From the NCBI RefSeq assembly GCF_021191695.1, contig NZ_JAIWPT010000019.1, forward strand, positions 1 to 64,000: DNA of 64,000 nt. Reading direction: 5' to 3'. The stretch is from Proluteimonas luteida. Its GTDB lineage: Bacteria > Pseudomonadota > Gammaproteobacteria > Xanthomonadales > Xanthomonadaceae. Positions 8,955 through 17,294 of this stretch are shown here, one piece after another; positions within the stretch are counted from its first letter, which is position 1, and each line of letters starts with the position of its first letter. The notes below the pieces were generated by a model. That model had not been told where the DNA came from, did no database searches, and saw only the letters and a program-made list of their open reading frames with translations. Position numbers and translations under genes: made by a program.

Positions 8955-10261
8955 CAATCGGCCTCATCGAAGATTTTGATATGCGACCCGAGCTGGTGGA
9001 GCTTGGAATCGAGGCCGTTGTAGCCGCGCAACGCCATTTGGACATTGAGGATTCTGGATTCGCCACGGGCACATAGCGCAGCGATTACCGCCGCCATGCT
9101 GCCGCGAAGATCAGTCGAATCCGCGACACCCGCCTTGAACCGCGCCGGCCCGTTCACGGTGATCTTGCCGCGCTCCGCAGCCAGATGGTCGCCGTCCACC
9201 AGTTTGGCGAGCTCGCGCACGAAAGCGATCCGCTCTGGATAGCGATAATCGAAAATCCGTGAAGTGCCGGATGCGGCAAGTCCAAGCATCACGTAGAACG
9301 CCTGCATGTCGGAAATGACACCCGGGTGGGCACCGCAGGCCAACTCGAACGGTTGTACGATTCCCGAGGTCAGGCAATCCGGTGTGACATGGATGGACTG
9401 CGAGTTCTTCAGCAGATCCACACCGGCTTGTTCGATATGGATCAATGGCACCTGCATGGAGGAGAAGGGAACCTGATCGATCGTGATCTCCCCTTTGGCC
9501 AGAATGGCGTACACCACCCAGGTCAGCGCTTCGATACGGTCGGTCATCACTGGCATTCGGGCGCCAGAGAGCTTTCCGGCTCGGCCGTCCACCACGATGT
9601 GACTGGTACCGAAGATCGAGATCTCTGCACCCATACGTCGTAGGAGAGCAATCAGATCCTCGATCTCGGGCGTAATGTACGCATTGAATATCTGGGTGCG
9701 GCCACCCGCGATGCTGGCACACAACAACGCATTCTCGGTGCCGCCCACCGTACTGATCGGGAAGTTGATATCTCCACCCTTGAAGCCATCAGGCGCGAGG
9801 ATCTCAATGTGGTCCGCACGCTCCGTGACCTGTCCACCCAGCGCCTGCCAGACCATGACGTGAAGGTCGTAACCTCGTCCGCCGCCGCTTCCACCCCCAA
9901 TTGGGCATCCACCGGGGTACGGCACGCGCGCCATGCCGGACCGGATCACCTGACCCGCAGCGAGTAGATAGGTGGTGCGGATCGGAATGTCGAATTCATC
10001 CCTCGAGAGCAACCTGGACTCGAAGCCAGAAGCTTGGACCGTCAGGTGTTCGTTCTGGTGGTCGATCTCGATCTGCGCGCCCATTCGCTGGCAGAAGCCG
10101 ATCTTGTGACCGACATCCACGAGTCGGGTCGGGAAGTTGGAAAGCTCAACGGCGTCGTCACTTAGCAGTGCCGCGGACAGAAGACGGGTGGCAGAGTTCT
10201 TTGCACCACTGACGCGCACACGGCCTTTGGGTGTAATGCCACCTTCTATAATTGCGTACAT
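8954..10261 (-). CDS. MurA-like UDP-GlcNAc enolpyruvyl transferase paralogue
   Basis: 435 aa from MYAIIEGG; the longer open frame upstream only overlaps the WecG-like gene and is not coding. MurA adds enolpyruvate from PEP to the 3-OH of UDP-GlcNAc. The active-site set can be matched: Lys21/Asn22 (SGAKNSA), Arg95, catalytic Cys119 (PGGCPIG), Arg129, Asp318 (SDMQAFY), Arg344, Arg386 (TDLRGS) and Arg412 (LRGYN). The catalytic loop is unusual: about five extra residues (GGSGG) stand between Cys119 and Arg129, and the usual ARPVDLH reads GRGYDLH. Overall divergence from house-keeping MurA is large. It lies 22 bp after the wecG-like gene and overlaps murB. Role in a lactyl-ether sugar for the exopolysaccharide is inferred. 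Confidence 0.86.
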   Translation of the reverse strand: MYAIIEGGITPKGRVRVSGAKNSATRLLSAALLSDDAVELSNFPTRLVDVGHKIGFCQRMGAQIEIDHQNEHLTVQASGFESRLLSRDEFDIPIRTTYLLAAGQVIRSGMARVPYPGGCPIGGGSGGGRGYDLHVMVWQALGGQVTERADHIEILAPDGFKGGDINFPISTVGGTENALLCASIAGGRTQIFNAYITPEIEDLIALLRRMGAEISIFGTSHIVVDGRAGKLSGARMPVMTDRIEALTWVVYAILAKGEITIDQVPFSSMQVPLIHIEQAGVDLLKNSQSIHVTPDCLTSGIVQPFELACGAHPGVISDMQAFYVMLGLAASGTSRIFDYRYPERIAFVRELAKLVDGDHLAAERGKITVNGPARFKAGVADSTDLRGSMAAVIAALCARGESRILNVQMALRGYNGLDSKLHQLGSHIKIFDEAD

Positions 10262-10283
10262 GAATAATCCGATCAGGTTGAAC

Positions 10284-11027
10284 TCAGCTGGCGCTGTGTT
10301 CGCGCATGGCGATCCACAGGGCGTGCGGCGTAGTGATGGCGTAGCGCCAGAACAGCTTGCGGGGCTCGGTCGCCATGCGGTGCACCCATTCGAGATTCGA
10401 GCGCTGCATCCAGGCAGGTGCTCGACCGTAGTCACCGGTGATGTAGTTGTAACAACCACCGCAAGTAACGATCCATCGCACTTTGAGCCTGTCTTTCCAG
10501 CGTACGCAGAACTCCTGCTCCTTGGGCTTTCCAAGACCAACCCAGAGGATCGCCGCACCACTTTCATTGATCGCGTCGACTGCTTCCTCTTCCTCTTCTC
10601 GACTGAAGAAGCCGTTCCTGCGGCCGGCGACCTGGAGACCAGGATAGCGCTGCAGTAGAATCTCTGTGCATTGCTTGTTAACACGCTCCTCGCCGCCAAG
10701 AAGATAGAAAGAGTGCGCGGTTCCAGAGAATGCCTCGGAAAAGTCATGAATCATGTCGGTAGTCGCACTCCGCTCCGGAATGGCCGGAAGACCAAGACGG
10801 TGCGAAAGCGTAACGATGAACCCACCATCCGCATGTACGATGTCGGCTTGTTGCACGGCGCTTCGGTAGCTCTGATCGGTTCTTGCCAACGAGAGCGCGT
10901 GGCCATTGACGTCGAATACCAATTTCGCAGGCGAATTGCGTTCGCAGTCTTTCAAGGCAAGCTCCACGAGATCCGCCCTTGACAGGCAATCAACCGTGAA
11001 GTCGCCGAATTTCACTTGGGGACGCAT
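10284..11027 (-). CDS. WecG/TagA/CpsF (GT26) glycosyltransferase, GumM-like
   Basis: 247 aa. GT26 hallmarks are present: VFDVNGHALSLART near the N-terminus, VHADGGFIV (metal/nucleotide region), YLLGGEERV and WVGLGKPKEQEF, followed by a basic C-terminus (WRYAITTPHALWIAMREH) likely to bind the membrane. Family members add the second or later sugar to an undecaprenyl-diphosphate-linked primer; GumM in xanthan and WecG in enterobacterial common antigen are known examples. The gene follows ugd by 23 bp. The donor could be a uronic or amino sugar; the murA/murB products next to it are candidates, which is speculation. Confidence 0.9.
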   Translation of the reverse strand: MRPQVKFGDFTVDCLSRADLVELALKDCERNSPAKLVFDVNGHALSLARTDQSYRSAVQQADIVHADGGFIVTLSHRLGLPAIPERSATTDMIHDFSEAFSGTAHSFYLLGGEERVNKQCTEILLQRYPGLQVAGRRNGFFSREEEEEAVDAINESGAAILWVGLGKPKEQEFCVRWKDRLKVRWIVTCGGCYNYITGDYGRAPAWMQRSNLEWVHRMATEPRKLFWRYAITTPHALWIAMREHSAS

Positions 11028-11050
11028 CGTCTATCTACCTTGGAATTAAC

Positions 11051-12217
11051 TCAATCGGACTCGAAAATATCCCGGGTATAGACTTTCTCCGGAATATCCC
11101 GAATGTCGTTACTCAGGCGGTTGGCAATCACGACATCGGCTTCGCGTTTGAACTGGACGAGATCATTCACCACGCGTGACCTGAAGAACTCGGGTTCATC
11201 CAGCACCGGCTCGTACACGATCACCTCGATGCCCTTGGCCTTGATCCGCTTCATCACGCCCTGGATGGCCGAGGCGCGGAAATTGTCCGAGCCGGCCTTC
11301 ATGACCAGGCGGTAGATGCCGACGACCTTCGGGTTGCGGCGGATCACGTCGTCGGCGACGAAGTCCTTGCGGGTGCGGTTGGCGGCGACGATGGCGTGGA
11401 TCAGGTTCTGCGGCACTTCGCTGTAGTTGGCCAGCAGCTGCTTGGTGTCCTTGGGCAGGCAGTAGCCGCCGTAACCGAAGCTGGGGTTGTTGTAGTGGCT
11501 GCCGATGCGCGGGTCGAGGCTGACGCCGTCGATGATCTGGCGGGTGTCCAGGCCGTGGCTGGCGGCGTAGCTGTCGAGCTCGTTGAAGTAGGCCACGCGC
11601 ATGGCCAGGTAGGTGTTGGCGAAGAGCTTGATCGCCTCGGCCTCGGTGGAATCGGTGAACAGCATCGGCACGTCTTGGCGGATCGCGCCTTCGCGCAGCA
11701 GGTTGCCGAAGATCTCCGCGCGGGGCGAGCGCTCGCCGACGACGATGCGGCTGGGGTGCAGGTTGTCGTACAGCGCGCGGCCCTCGCGCAGGAATTCGGG
11801 CGAGAACAGGATGTTGTCGGCGCCGAACTGCTCGCGCACCTTGGCGGTGTAGCCCACGGGCACGGTCGACTTGATCACCATCACCGCAGCCGGGTTGATC
11901 CCCAGCACGCTGCGGATGACGCTCTCGACCGAGCTGGTGTTGAAGTAGTTGCTCTTCGTGTCGTAGTCGGTCGGGGTGGCGATGACGACGTAGTCGGCAC
12001 CGGCATAGGCCTGGGCCGGGTCGGTTGTGGCGGTGAAGTCGAGTTCGGGCTTGGCCAGGTATTCGCGGATCTCGACGTCGTCGAGCGGCGACTCCCGGCG
12101 GTTGAGCATGTCGACCTTGGCGGCGTCGATGTCCAGCGCGACCACGGTGTGGTGCTGGGCAAGCAGCAGGGCGTTGGAGAGGCCGACGTAGCCGGTGCCG
12201 GCAATGGCGATTTTCAT
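11051..12217 (-). CDS. ugd: UDP-glucose 6-dehydrogenase
   Basis: 388 aa, the length of the short enterobacterial-type Ugd. It oxidises UDP-glucose to UDP-glucuronate with two NAD+. Evidence: Rossmann GTGYVG at 7-12, SPEFLREG near 139-146, catalytic Cys253 in [10 protein letters not shown], and the C-terminal UDP-binding half. It supplies the acidic sugar for the polymer. It stands 159 bp downstream of the gumD-like gene and 23 bp upstream of the GT26 gene on the same strand. From this gene to the right the GC content is at chromosomal level, in contrast with the AT-rich distal genes. Confidence 0.95.
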   Translation of the reverse strand: MKIAIAGTGYVGLSNALLLAQHHTVVALDIDAAKVDMLNRRESPLDDVEIREYLAKPELDFTATTDPAQAYAGADYVVIATPTDYDTKSNYFNTSSVESVIRSVLGINPAAVMVIKSTVPVGYTAKVREQFGADNILFSPEFLREGRALYDNLHPSRIVVGERSPRAEIFGNLLREGAIRQDVPMLFTDSTEAEAIKLFANTYLAMRVAYFNELDSYAASHGLDTRQIIDGVSLDPRIGSHYNNPSFGYGGYCLPKDTKQLLANYSEVPQNLIHAIVAANRTRKDFVADDVIRRNPKVVGIYRLVMKAGSDNFRASAIQGVMKRIKAKGIEVIVYEPVLDEPEFFRSRVVNDLVQFKREADVVIANRLSNDIRDIPEKVYTRDIFESD

Positions 12218-12376
12218 AGGTGATTCACGGATTCGATTGGAAGTTGAGGGTGTCCGGGCACCGCGCCGAAGAGTCGCTGGTTCGGGCCATCCATCCGCTC
12301 CCGGTTCGCGTCCCGGTCGGGCTTGTCCGCCACGGGCCGGGAAAGGGTACTTCCTGAAGCAGGAACGCCCACGGAC

Positions 12377-13810
12377 TCAGTACGCATTGCGGCCGACGAA
12401 GCCCTTGAACACCGTCATGACGATGATCTTCAGGTCGAAGGCCAGCGACCAGTTCTGCAGGTAGTAGAGGTCGTGCTCGACGCGGCGGGCCATCTTGTCC
12501 AGGGTGTCGGTCTCGCCGCGCAGGCCGTTGACCTGGGCCCAACCGGTGATGCCGGGCTTGACCCGGTGGCGCTGCATGTAGTCGGCCACCTGCTCCATGT
12601 ACTGGTGGTTGTGGGCGATGGCGTGCGGGCGCGGGCCGACGATGGACATGTCGCCCTTGATCACGTTGAGGAACTGCGGCAGCTCGTCGAGGCTGGTGCG
12701 GCGCAGGAAGCTGCCGAACCGGGTGACCCGCGGGTCGCCCTTGGTGGCCTGGGTCACGGTGCCCGTTTCCTCGGCATGCACGCGCATGCTGCGGAACTTC
12801 AGCACGTCGATGACGCGGCCGTTGAGGCCGTGGCGGCGCTGCTTGAAGAACACCGGGCCGGGCGAGGACAGCTTCACGCCGATGGCGACGGCCAGCATCA
12901 CCGGGGCGATCAGCAGCAGGATCAGGCCGCCCAGCACCTTGTCCTCGACCGCCTTGAGCACGCTGGCGGCGTCCTGCAGGGGGCTGCTGCGCAGGTTGAT
13001 GATGGGCACGCCCGCGACCTGCTCCACCGAGTGGTTGAGCAGCTGCATGCCGAACAGGTCCGGCACGAACTTGATGTCGGCGGTGGAGTGGCGCAGGCGC
13101 CGCAGCAGTTCCTGGATCTCGTCGCCGGCGCTCATCGGCAGGGCGATCCAGATCTGGTCGATGTGGTGCTTGTCGACGTAGTCGGCCAGGGTGTCGGCGG
13201 TGCCCAGCAGCGGGATGTCCTGCATGCGCTGGCGCGAATGCGGCGGCGCGAACCAGCCCTTGACCTCGATGCCGATCCACGGCTGTTCGGCGAAACGGGT
13301 GGCCAGCAGCTTGGCCTCGCGGCCGCCGCCGACGATGACCGCGCTGCGCTGGTCGATGCCGCGGGCGCGCAGGTGGTCCGAGAACCGGCGCACCACCACG
13401 CGCGTGGCGATGGTGCCGGCGACGGTCAGCGCGAACCAGCTGCCCCACCAGACGCGGGAGAAATGGTCGCCGGCGCTCAGGGCGACGGTGTAGAGGATGG
13501 CGACCGTGAACACCAGCGCCCACAGCGCGAGCAGCTTGGTGGACTCGCGCACCAAGCCGCGGCCGCGCCAGCTGCGGTACAGCGTGGAGCCGTTGAGCAC
13601 CAGCAGGGCGAACAGCGAGGCACGGACGATGTTGCGCAGGTAGTCAAGCGGCAGGTCGAGGCTGCCGAAGCGCAGCCAGTAGGCCAGCACCCCCATGCCC
13701 GCCAGCAGCACCAGGTCGGATGCACGCAGGATGGACGCGTAGAACGCGCTGAACTTGCTGGCGATACGCCAGTCCGCGTCGGCATCGGGCCGACTGGGTG
13801 CAAGAAACAT
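12377..13810 (-). CDS. gumD: Undecaprenyl-phosphate glucose phosphotransferase (GumD/WcaJ-like)
   Basis: 477 aa. The polyisoprenyl-phosphate hexose-1-phosphate transferase that loads the first sugar phosphate onto undecaprenyl phosphate. Four or five hydrophobic segments fill residues 25-140, a CoA-binding/Rossmann-like region (AVIVGGGREAKLLA) follows, and the catalytic C-terminal third has KLSSPGPVFFKQRRHG, DVLKFRSMR, RTSLDELPQFLNV and SIVGPRPHAIAHN. It opens the operon; AGGAG precedes the ATG. The divergent 520 bp up to galE must hold the operon promoter. Glucose as first sugar is the family default, not proven here. Confidence 0.93.
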   Translation of the reverse strand: MFLAPSRPDADADWRIASKFSAFYASILRASDLVLLAGMGVLAYWLRFGSLDLPLDYLRNIVRASLFALLVLNGSTLYRSWRGRGLVRESTKLLALWALVFTVAILYTVALSAGDHFSRVWWGSWFALTVAGTIATRVVVRRFSDHLRARGIDQRSAVIVGGGREAKLLATRFAEQPWIGIEVKGWFAPPHSRQRMQDIPLLGTADTLADYVDKHHIDQIWIALPMSAGDEIQELLRRLRHSTADIKFVPDLFGMQLLNHSVEQVAGVPIINLRSSPLQDAASVLKAVEDKVLGGLILLLIAPVMLAVAIGVKLSSPGPVFFKQRRHGLNGRVIDVLKFRSMRVHAEETGTVTQATKGDPRVTRFGSFLRRTSLDELPQFLNVIKGDMSIVGPRPHAIAHNHQYMEQVADYMQRHRVKPGITGWAQVNGLRGETDTLDKMARRVEHDLYYLQNWSLAFDLKIIVMTVFKGFVGRNAY

Positions 13811-14330
13811 GACCCGGCTCCTGAATTATGAACAGGCGACGACAGCAGCACCCCTCCGCAGGGCTGCCGACTCCGGTCTGTCCGGTGATGTGTGTGATTC
13901 CATTCCGGCGGGCCCGCCGTTGCCGGCACTCGTGGCCGGTCTTGCCGCTCTCTCTCACCGTGTGTGAGGAAATTTCGCACAGGTGAAGACGCAGGGCAAT
14001 GAAAATTTGCTGCACTGCGTCATGGATCGAGCACGCGGTATCCCCGATTGCGCCCCCCAAGCGCAGACAGGTAGATGAATTCGCATCATGCTTGAGTTCA
14101 CGCCATGTGAGCAAGAGTCCCGCGCGTCTGCCGCGTGGGCCGGCCTACGGCACGCATCCGTCGGTCGGGGCGACGCCGACGCCACGGGTGCCGGGACACC
14201 TTGCGTGCCGGCCGCGTGGGGGCCGACCTACGCCATTGCCGGCGTGGACGGGTGCCGGCGTGCCTGAACCCGGGGCGATATCATCGACCCTCGCCTGCCT
14301 GTCCGCCCGCTACGCCAAGGAAGCCCCGAT
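13811..14330. other. Divergent intergenic region between gumD-like gene and galE
   Basis: 520 bp without a convincing gene. It should contain the promoters of the exopolysaccharide operon (leftwards) and galE (rightwards). The middle part (about 13960-14110) is AT-richer than its surroundings, as expected for a promoter, but no hexamer pair stands out. The galE-proximal part is occupied by a dispersed hairpin repeat, listed separately. Confidence 0.5.
14126..14232. repeat. Dispersed repeat family A, copy 1 (degenerate)
   Basis: Three arms related to the 'GTAGGTCGG' family seen five more times in the window: CCGCGTGGGCCGGCCTAC, then GTCGGTCGGGGCGACGCC, then GCCGCGTGGGGGCCGACCTAC. Each arm is itself an imperfect hairpin. 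This copy has the most differences from the consensus. It lies in the 5' region of galE rather than at a 3' end. Confidence 0.65.
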
Positions 14331-15320
14331 ATGTCCCCAGCCCCCCTTCGCATCCTCGTCTGTGGCGGCGCCGGCTACATCGGCAGCCACATGGCGAAAT
14401 GGCTGGCCGCGCACGGCGCCGAGCCGGTGGTGCTGGACAATCTGTCGACGGGTCACCGCGAGGCGGTGCGCTTCGGGCCGCTGGTCGAGGCGGACCTGCT
14501 GGATCCGGCATCGCTGGACGCGGCGTTCGCACGCGGGCCGTTCGATGCGGTGATGCATTTCTGCGCGCGCTCGCTGGTCGGCGAGTCGGTGCAACTGCCC
14601 TACGACTACTACGGGAACAACGTGGTCGGCACGCTGAACCTGCTGCGCGCGATGCAGCGCCACGGCGTGGACCGGCTGGTGTTCTCGTCGACGGCGGCGG
14701 TGTTCGGCGAGCCGGTGTCCGAGCGCATCGACGAATCGCACCCGAAAGCGCCGATCAATCCCTACGGCGCCAGCAAGCTGATGGTCGAGCGCATCCTCGC
14801 CGATGCCGCGGCCGCCTACGGGCTGCGCTCGGTGACGCTGCGCTATTTCAATGCCGCCGGGGCCAGCGCCGACGGCGACATCGGCGAGGCGCACACGCCG
14901 GAGACGCACCTGATCCCGAACGTGCTGCGCGCGGCGCTGGGCGACGGCAGCCGGCTCAAGGTGTTCGGCGACGACTGGCCGACCCCGGACGGCACCTGCG
15001 TGCGCGACTACATCCACGTCGACGACCTGGCGCAGGCGCACTGGCAGGCGCTGGCGTACATGGACGCGCATGCCGGCGCGCATGCGTTCAACCTCGGCAA
15101 CGGACGGGGGTTCTCGGTGCGCGAGGTGATCGCCGCGGCGCAGGCGGTCGGTGGACGCGAGGTCCCGTTCGACATCGCCCCGCGGCGCGCGGGCGACCCG
15201 GCGGTACTGGTGGCCTCGAGCGCGCTGGCACGCAGCGAACTGGGCTGGACGCCGCGCTATCCGGCGCTGCCGGAGATCATCGAGACCGCATGGCGGTGGC
15301 ACTGCGACCCGAAGTTCTGA
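14331..15320 (+). CDS. galE: UDP-glucose 4-epimerase
   Basis: 329 aa extended short-chain dehydrogenase. It interconverts UDP-glucose and UDP-galactose. GGAGYIGSH (12-20) binds NAD, SSTAAVFG (119-126) contains the catalytic Thr, and Tyr145/Lys149 sit in NPYGASK. The end motif AWRWHCDP is typical of GalE. A ribosome site AAGGAA lies nine bases before the ATG. It is divergent from the exopolysaccharide operon and probably feeds nucleotide sugars to it. Confidence 0.93.
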   Translation: MSPAPLRILVCGGAGYIGSHMAKWLAAHGAEPVVLDNLSTGHREAVRFGPLVEADLLDPASLDAAFARGPFDAVMHFCARSLVGESVQLPYDYYGNNVVGTLNLLRAMQRHGVDRLVFSSTAAVFGEPVSERIDESHPKAPINPYGASKLMVERILADAAAAYGLRSVTLRYFNAAGASADGDIGEAHTPETHLIPNVLRAALGDGSRLKVFGDDWPTPDGTCVRDYIHVDDLAQAHWQALAYMDAHAGAHAFNLGNGRGFSVREVIAAAQAVGGREVPFDIAPRRAGDPAVLVASSALARSELGWTPRYPALPEIIETAWRWHCDPKF

Positions 15321-15354
15321 CGCGGGTGGCCCAGTCGATTCGCACAGGGCTGTC

Positions 15355-15374
15355 GGGCGGGACTCGACCCGCCC
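15355..15374 (+). terminator. Hairpin after galE
   Basis: A perfect seven-base stem, GGGCGGG and CCCGCCC, with a six-base loop, starts 34 bp after the galE stop. It lacks a clear T-run, so factor-independent termination is uncertain. Confidence 0.4.
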
Positions 15375-15506
15375 CACCTCCAATCAGGCTCCTGCGGCCA
15401 ATTCGCTGGCAACTGCCTCGATCAGGTCGGCAACAACGGCAAACAGCGCCCCTCGATGCGGTTAAGACGACAGGCTGCGTTCGGCCACGGGTCTCCCCGA
15501 CGCAGG

Positions 15507-16133
15507 TCAATGACTCCGCCGGCGCCAGGCGCCGCGATCGACCGCGGTTTCGTTGCCGGACAGCCACATGCCCGCCTTCGCGAACCAGCGTTCGCTGGGA
15601 ACGCGCACGCTGCCCGCCTGGCCGAGCCACAGCGCCAGGACCAGCACCGGCAGGCCGACGACGAATGCGCCGCGGCCGAGCGCGAGCGGACGGAGCATGC
15701 GGACGGCGACGAGGGTGGCGGCCAGCCCGAGCACGCTGCCAGCGACGACCTCGCTGACCGGATGCGCGCCGAGTTCGACCCGCGACCAGGCGACCACCAT
15801 CGCGATCGCGGCACCGGCAACACACGCGAGGATGCGCGCCTTGGGATGTCGCATGGGTACCGTCAGCATCAGCAGGCATGGCCAGGTCAGCCATGCGAGC
15901 ACGGCATGGCCGCTGAAGCAGGTCAGGTTCCAGCGACGGACGCCGGTGCCCCAGCCATAGAACGCGATCTTGCTGGCCGCGACCAGAATCAACGTCGCAA
16001 GGACCAGCAGCGCCCAATGCAGCGCCCTGCGCCGCGCCTCAGGCCCCTGCAGCATGAGCACCGCGGCCGCGCAGGCGAGCAGCGGCAGCACCAGCACCGC
16101 ATCACCGAAATGGGTCACGTCCTGCCAGGTCAA
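15507..16133 (-). CDS. PAP2-superfamily phosphatase, membrane protein (start uncertain)
   Basis: About 208 aa from a TTG at 16133. The three PAP2 phosphatase motifs are in order: K-x6-R-like (KIAFYGWGTGVRRWN), SGHAVL, and SRVELGAHPVSEVVAGSVLG with its SRxxxGxHxxxD-like core (E replaces D). Five to six membrane segments surround them. Such enzymes dephosphorylate lipid phosphates, for instance undecaprenyl diphosphate. No ATG exists in this frame near the natural start. An ATG with an AAGGACAGG ribosome site at about 16202 opens a second frame that ends at a stop exactly where this frame begins, so a one-base frameshift, real or a sequencing error, may separate start and body. Confidence 0.75.
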   Translation of the reverse strand: MTWQDVTHFGDAVLVLPLLACAAAVLMLQGPEARRRALHWALLVLATLILVAASKIAFYGWGTGVRRWNLTCFSGHAVLAWLTWPCLLMLTVPMRHPKARILACVAGAAIAMVVAWSRVELGAHPVSEVVAGSVLGLAATLVAVRMLRPLALGRGAFVVGLPVLVLALWLGQAGSVRVPSERWFAKAGMWLSGNETAVDRGAWRRRSH

Positions 16134-16269
16134 GGCGCTGGACCGGGGTTGGCCCGCGATGCGCGGTCGGTGTCGACGGGTGCGGGGCGCATCCTGTCCT
16201 TCGTTCGTATGACGGGAGTTCGATTCTAGGGCCGGGCCGCTGCATTGCAGCAATCCGGCTCTGGACCGC

Positions 16270-16344
16270 GTCGGTCGGGGCCACGCCCCCGACGCCCTGG
16301 GCACCGGGCACCCCGCGCGTCGGCCGCGTGGGGCCGACCTACGA
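16270..16344. repeat. Dispersed repeat family A, copy 2
   Basis: Arm one GTCGGTCGGGGCCACGCC... (16270-16296) and arm two GTCGGCCGCGTGGGGCCGAC... (16315-16344) face each other. It fills part of the 353 bp between the PAP2 gene and the tRNA; nothing else recognisable lies there apart from a possible TACAAT -10 element at 16431-16436 for the tRNA. Confidence 0.8.
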
Positions 16345-16486
16345 GGGGTTGCGCAACGGCCACCCGGCGTTGCTGCGCCGACGCTTGCCGCCCGTCCCGA
16401 TGCCACCCTGTGCACCCCTGCGGTTTCCGCTACAATCTGCGACCGCCCCGCCCACGCCCGCCGTGGCGCCGCGGCATCTGCACCAT

Positions 16487-16563
16487 GCGCCTGTAGCTCA
16501 GCCGGATAGAGTAGTGGCTTCCGAAGCCATTGGTCGGGGGTTCGAATCCCTCCAGGCGCGCCA
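16487..16563 (+). tRNA. tRNA-Arg (anticodon CCG)
   Basis: 77 nt cloverleaf including the encoded CCA. Acceptor arms GCGCCTG and CAGGCGC pair fully. The D-loop begins GCTCAGCCGG, the anticodon loop reads TTCCGAA, giving CCG (reads CGG arginine codons), and the T-arm is GGGGGTTCGAATCCCTCC. A TACAAT -10-like element lies about 50 bp upstream. The downstream 386 bp contain no gene before hipB. Confidence 0.97.
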
Positions 16564-16949
16564 TCTCCCCTGTGACGAATTGGGACGCTGCTGGGGAAGG
16601 CCCCTCCCCGGCTTGAGTACAAGCCTCCGGGACAGCGGCGTGCCTCCCGTCCTCCTTCATTGACTGTCGGTCTTGGGCGAACGCCTTGGACCATGTCGGG
16701 CTGCGCCCGCCGCGCTTGTGATTTCGTGATCCAACACTTGCACAATCACCAACCCGGCGCCCGGCTGAAGCGCTTTCTGACATATCTGGCATCACAGCGC
16801 TGACCGTCCACCCCCTCGTCGATCGCCGCTGCGCGTCGATCAACGCCCATTGAGATGACCAAGTCGGATGGTGCTTCAGCGTCATGCTGCCCTACCAGGA
16901 TTAGAAAATATATTTGCTATAAAGTGTTTTTTAGGCAACTATATTTGCC
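16564..16949. other. Intergenic region between tRNA-Arg and hipB
   Basis: 386 bp without a supported gene. Composition changes abruptly: the first 320 bp have ordinary GC, while the last 50 bp (about 16900-16949) are very AT-rich and hold the hipB promoter/operator. I found no copy of the tRNA 3' end that would mark an integrated island boundary. Confidence 0.5.
16934..16949 (+). promoter_or_regulatory. Probable HipB operator, directly abutting the hipB start codon
   Basis: GGCAACTATATTTGCC is an inverted repeat with five-base arms GGCAA/TTGCC that ends at the base before the ATG. A second partial copy of the half-site context (ATATTTGC) lies 30 bp upstream. HipB-type antitoxins autorepress from palindromes over their own promoter. 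No ribosome site precedes the ATG, so translation may be leaderless or weak. Confidence 0.5.
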
Positions 16950-17294
16950 ATGCCTCGTCTGACTCCGCCAACCCATCCCCGCCATGTCCGCCAGTTGTCC
17001 GCGCTGGGGGAACGGCTGCGCGCCGCCCGGCTCCGGCGCAAACTCACGCAGGCCATGGTGGCCGAGCGGGTCGGCGTGACCCTGCCCACCCTCCGCAAGC
17101 TGGAGTCCGGCGACCCTTCCAGCAGCCTGGCCACGGTCATCCGTGTCCTGCAGGTGCTCGGGCTGGCGCAGGACATCGACAAGCTCGCCGCCGAGGACGC
17201 ACTGGGCCGGCAACTTCAGGACAGTGACCTCAAGCGCCCCCGCCGCCGCACTGCGACGGCACGCTTGCCCGCTTCGGGCGACGAATCGCGATGA
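16950..17294 (+). CDS. hipB: HipB-like antitoxin, XRE-type DNA-binding protein
   Basis: 114 aa. Residues about 18-75 form a Cro/C1 helix-turn-helix (LGERLRAARLRRKLTQAMVAERVGV...TLRKLESGDPSSSL), the usual form of HipB antitoxins. The C-terminus is basic and disordered-looking. It overlaps the hipA start by 4 bp, the standard arrangement for these pairs. It should neutralise HipA by complex formation and repress the operon. Confidence 0.88.
   Translation: MPRLTPPTHPRHVRQLSALGERLRAARLRRKLTQAMVAERVGVTLPTLRKLESGDPSSSLATVIRVLQVLGLAQDIDKLAAEDALGRQLQDSDLKRPRRRTATARLPASGDESR

Noticed and set aside
10262..10747. N-terminal extension of the MurA-like frame by 162 codons
   Set aside because: It lies entirely over the WecG-like gene in another frame and does not resemble MurA; the MYAIIEGG start is the conserved one.
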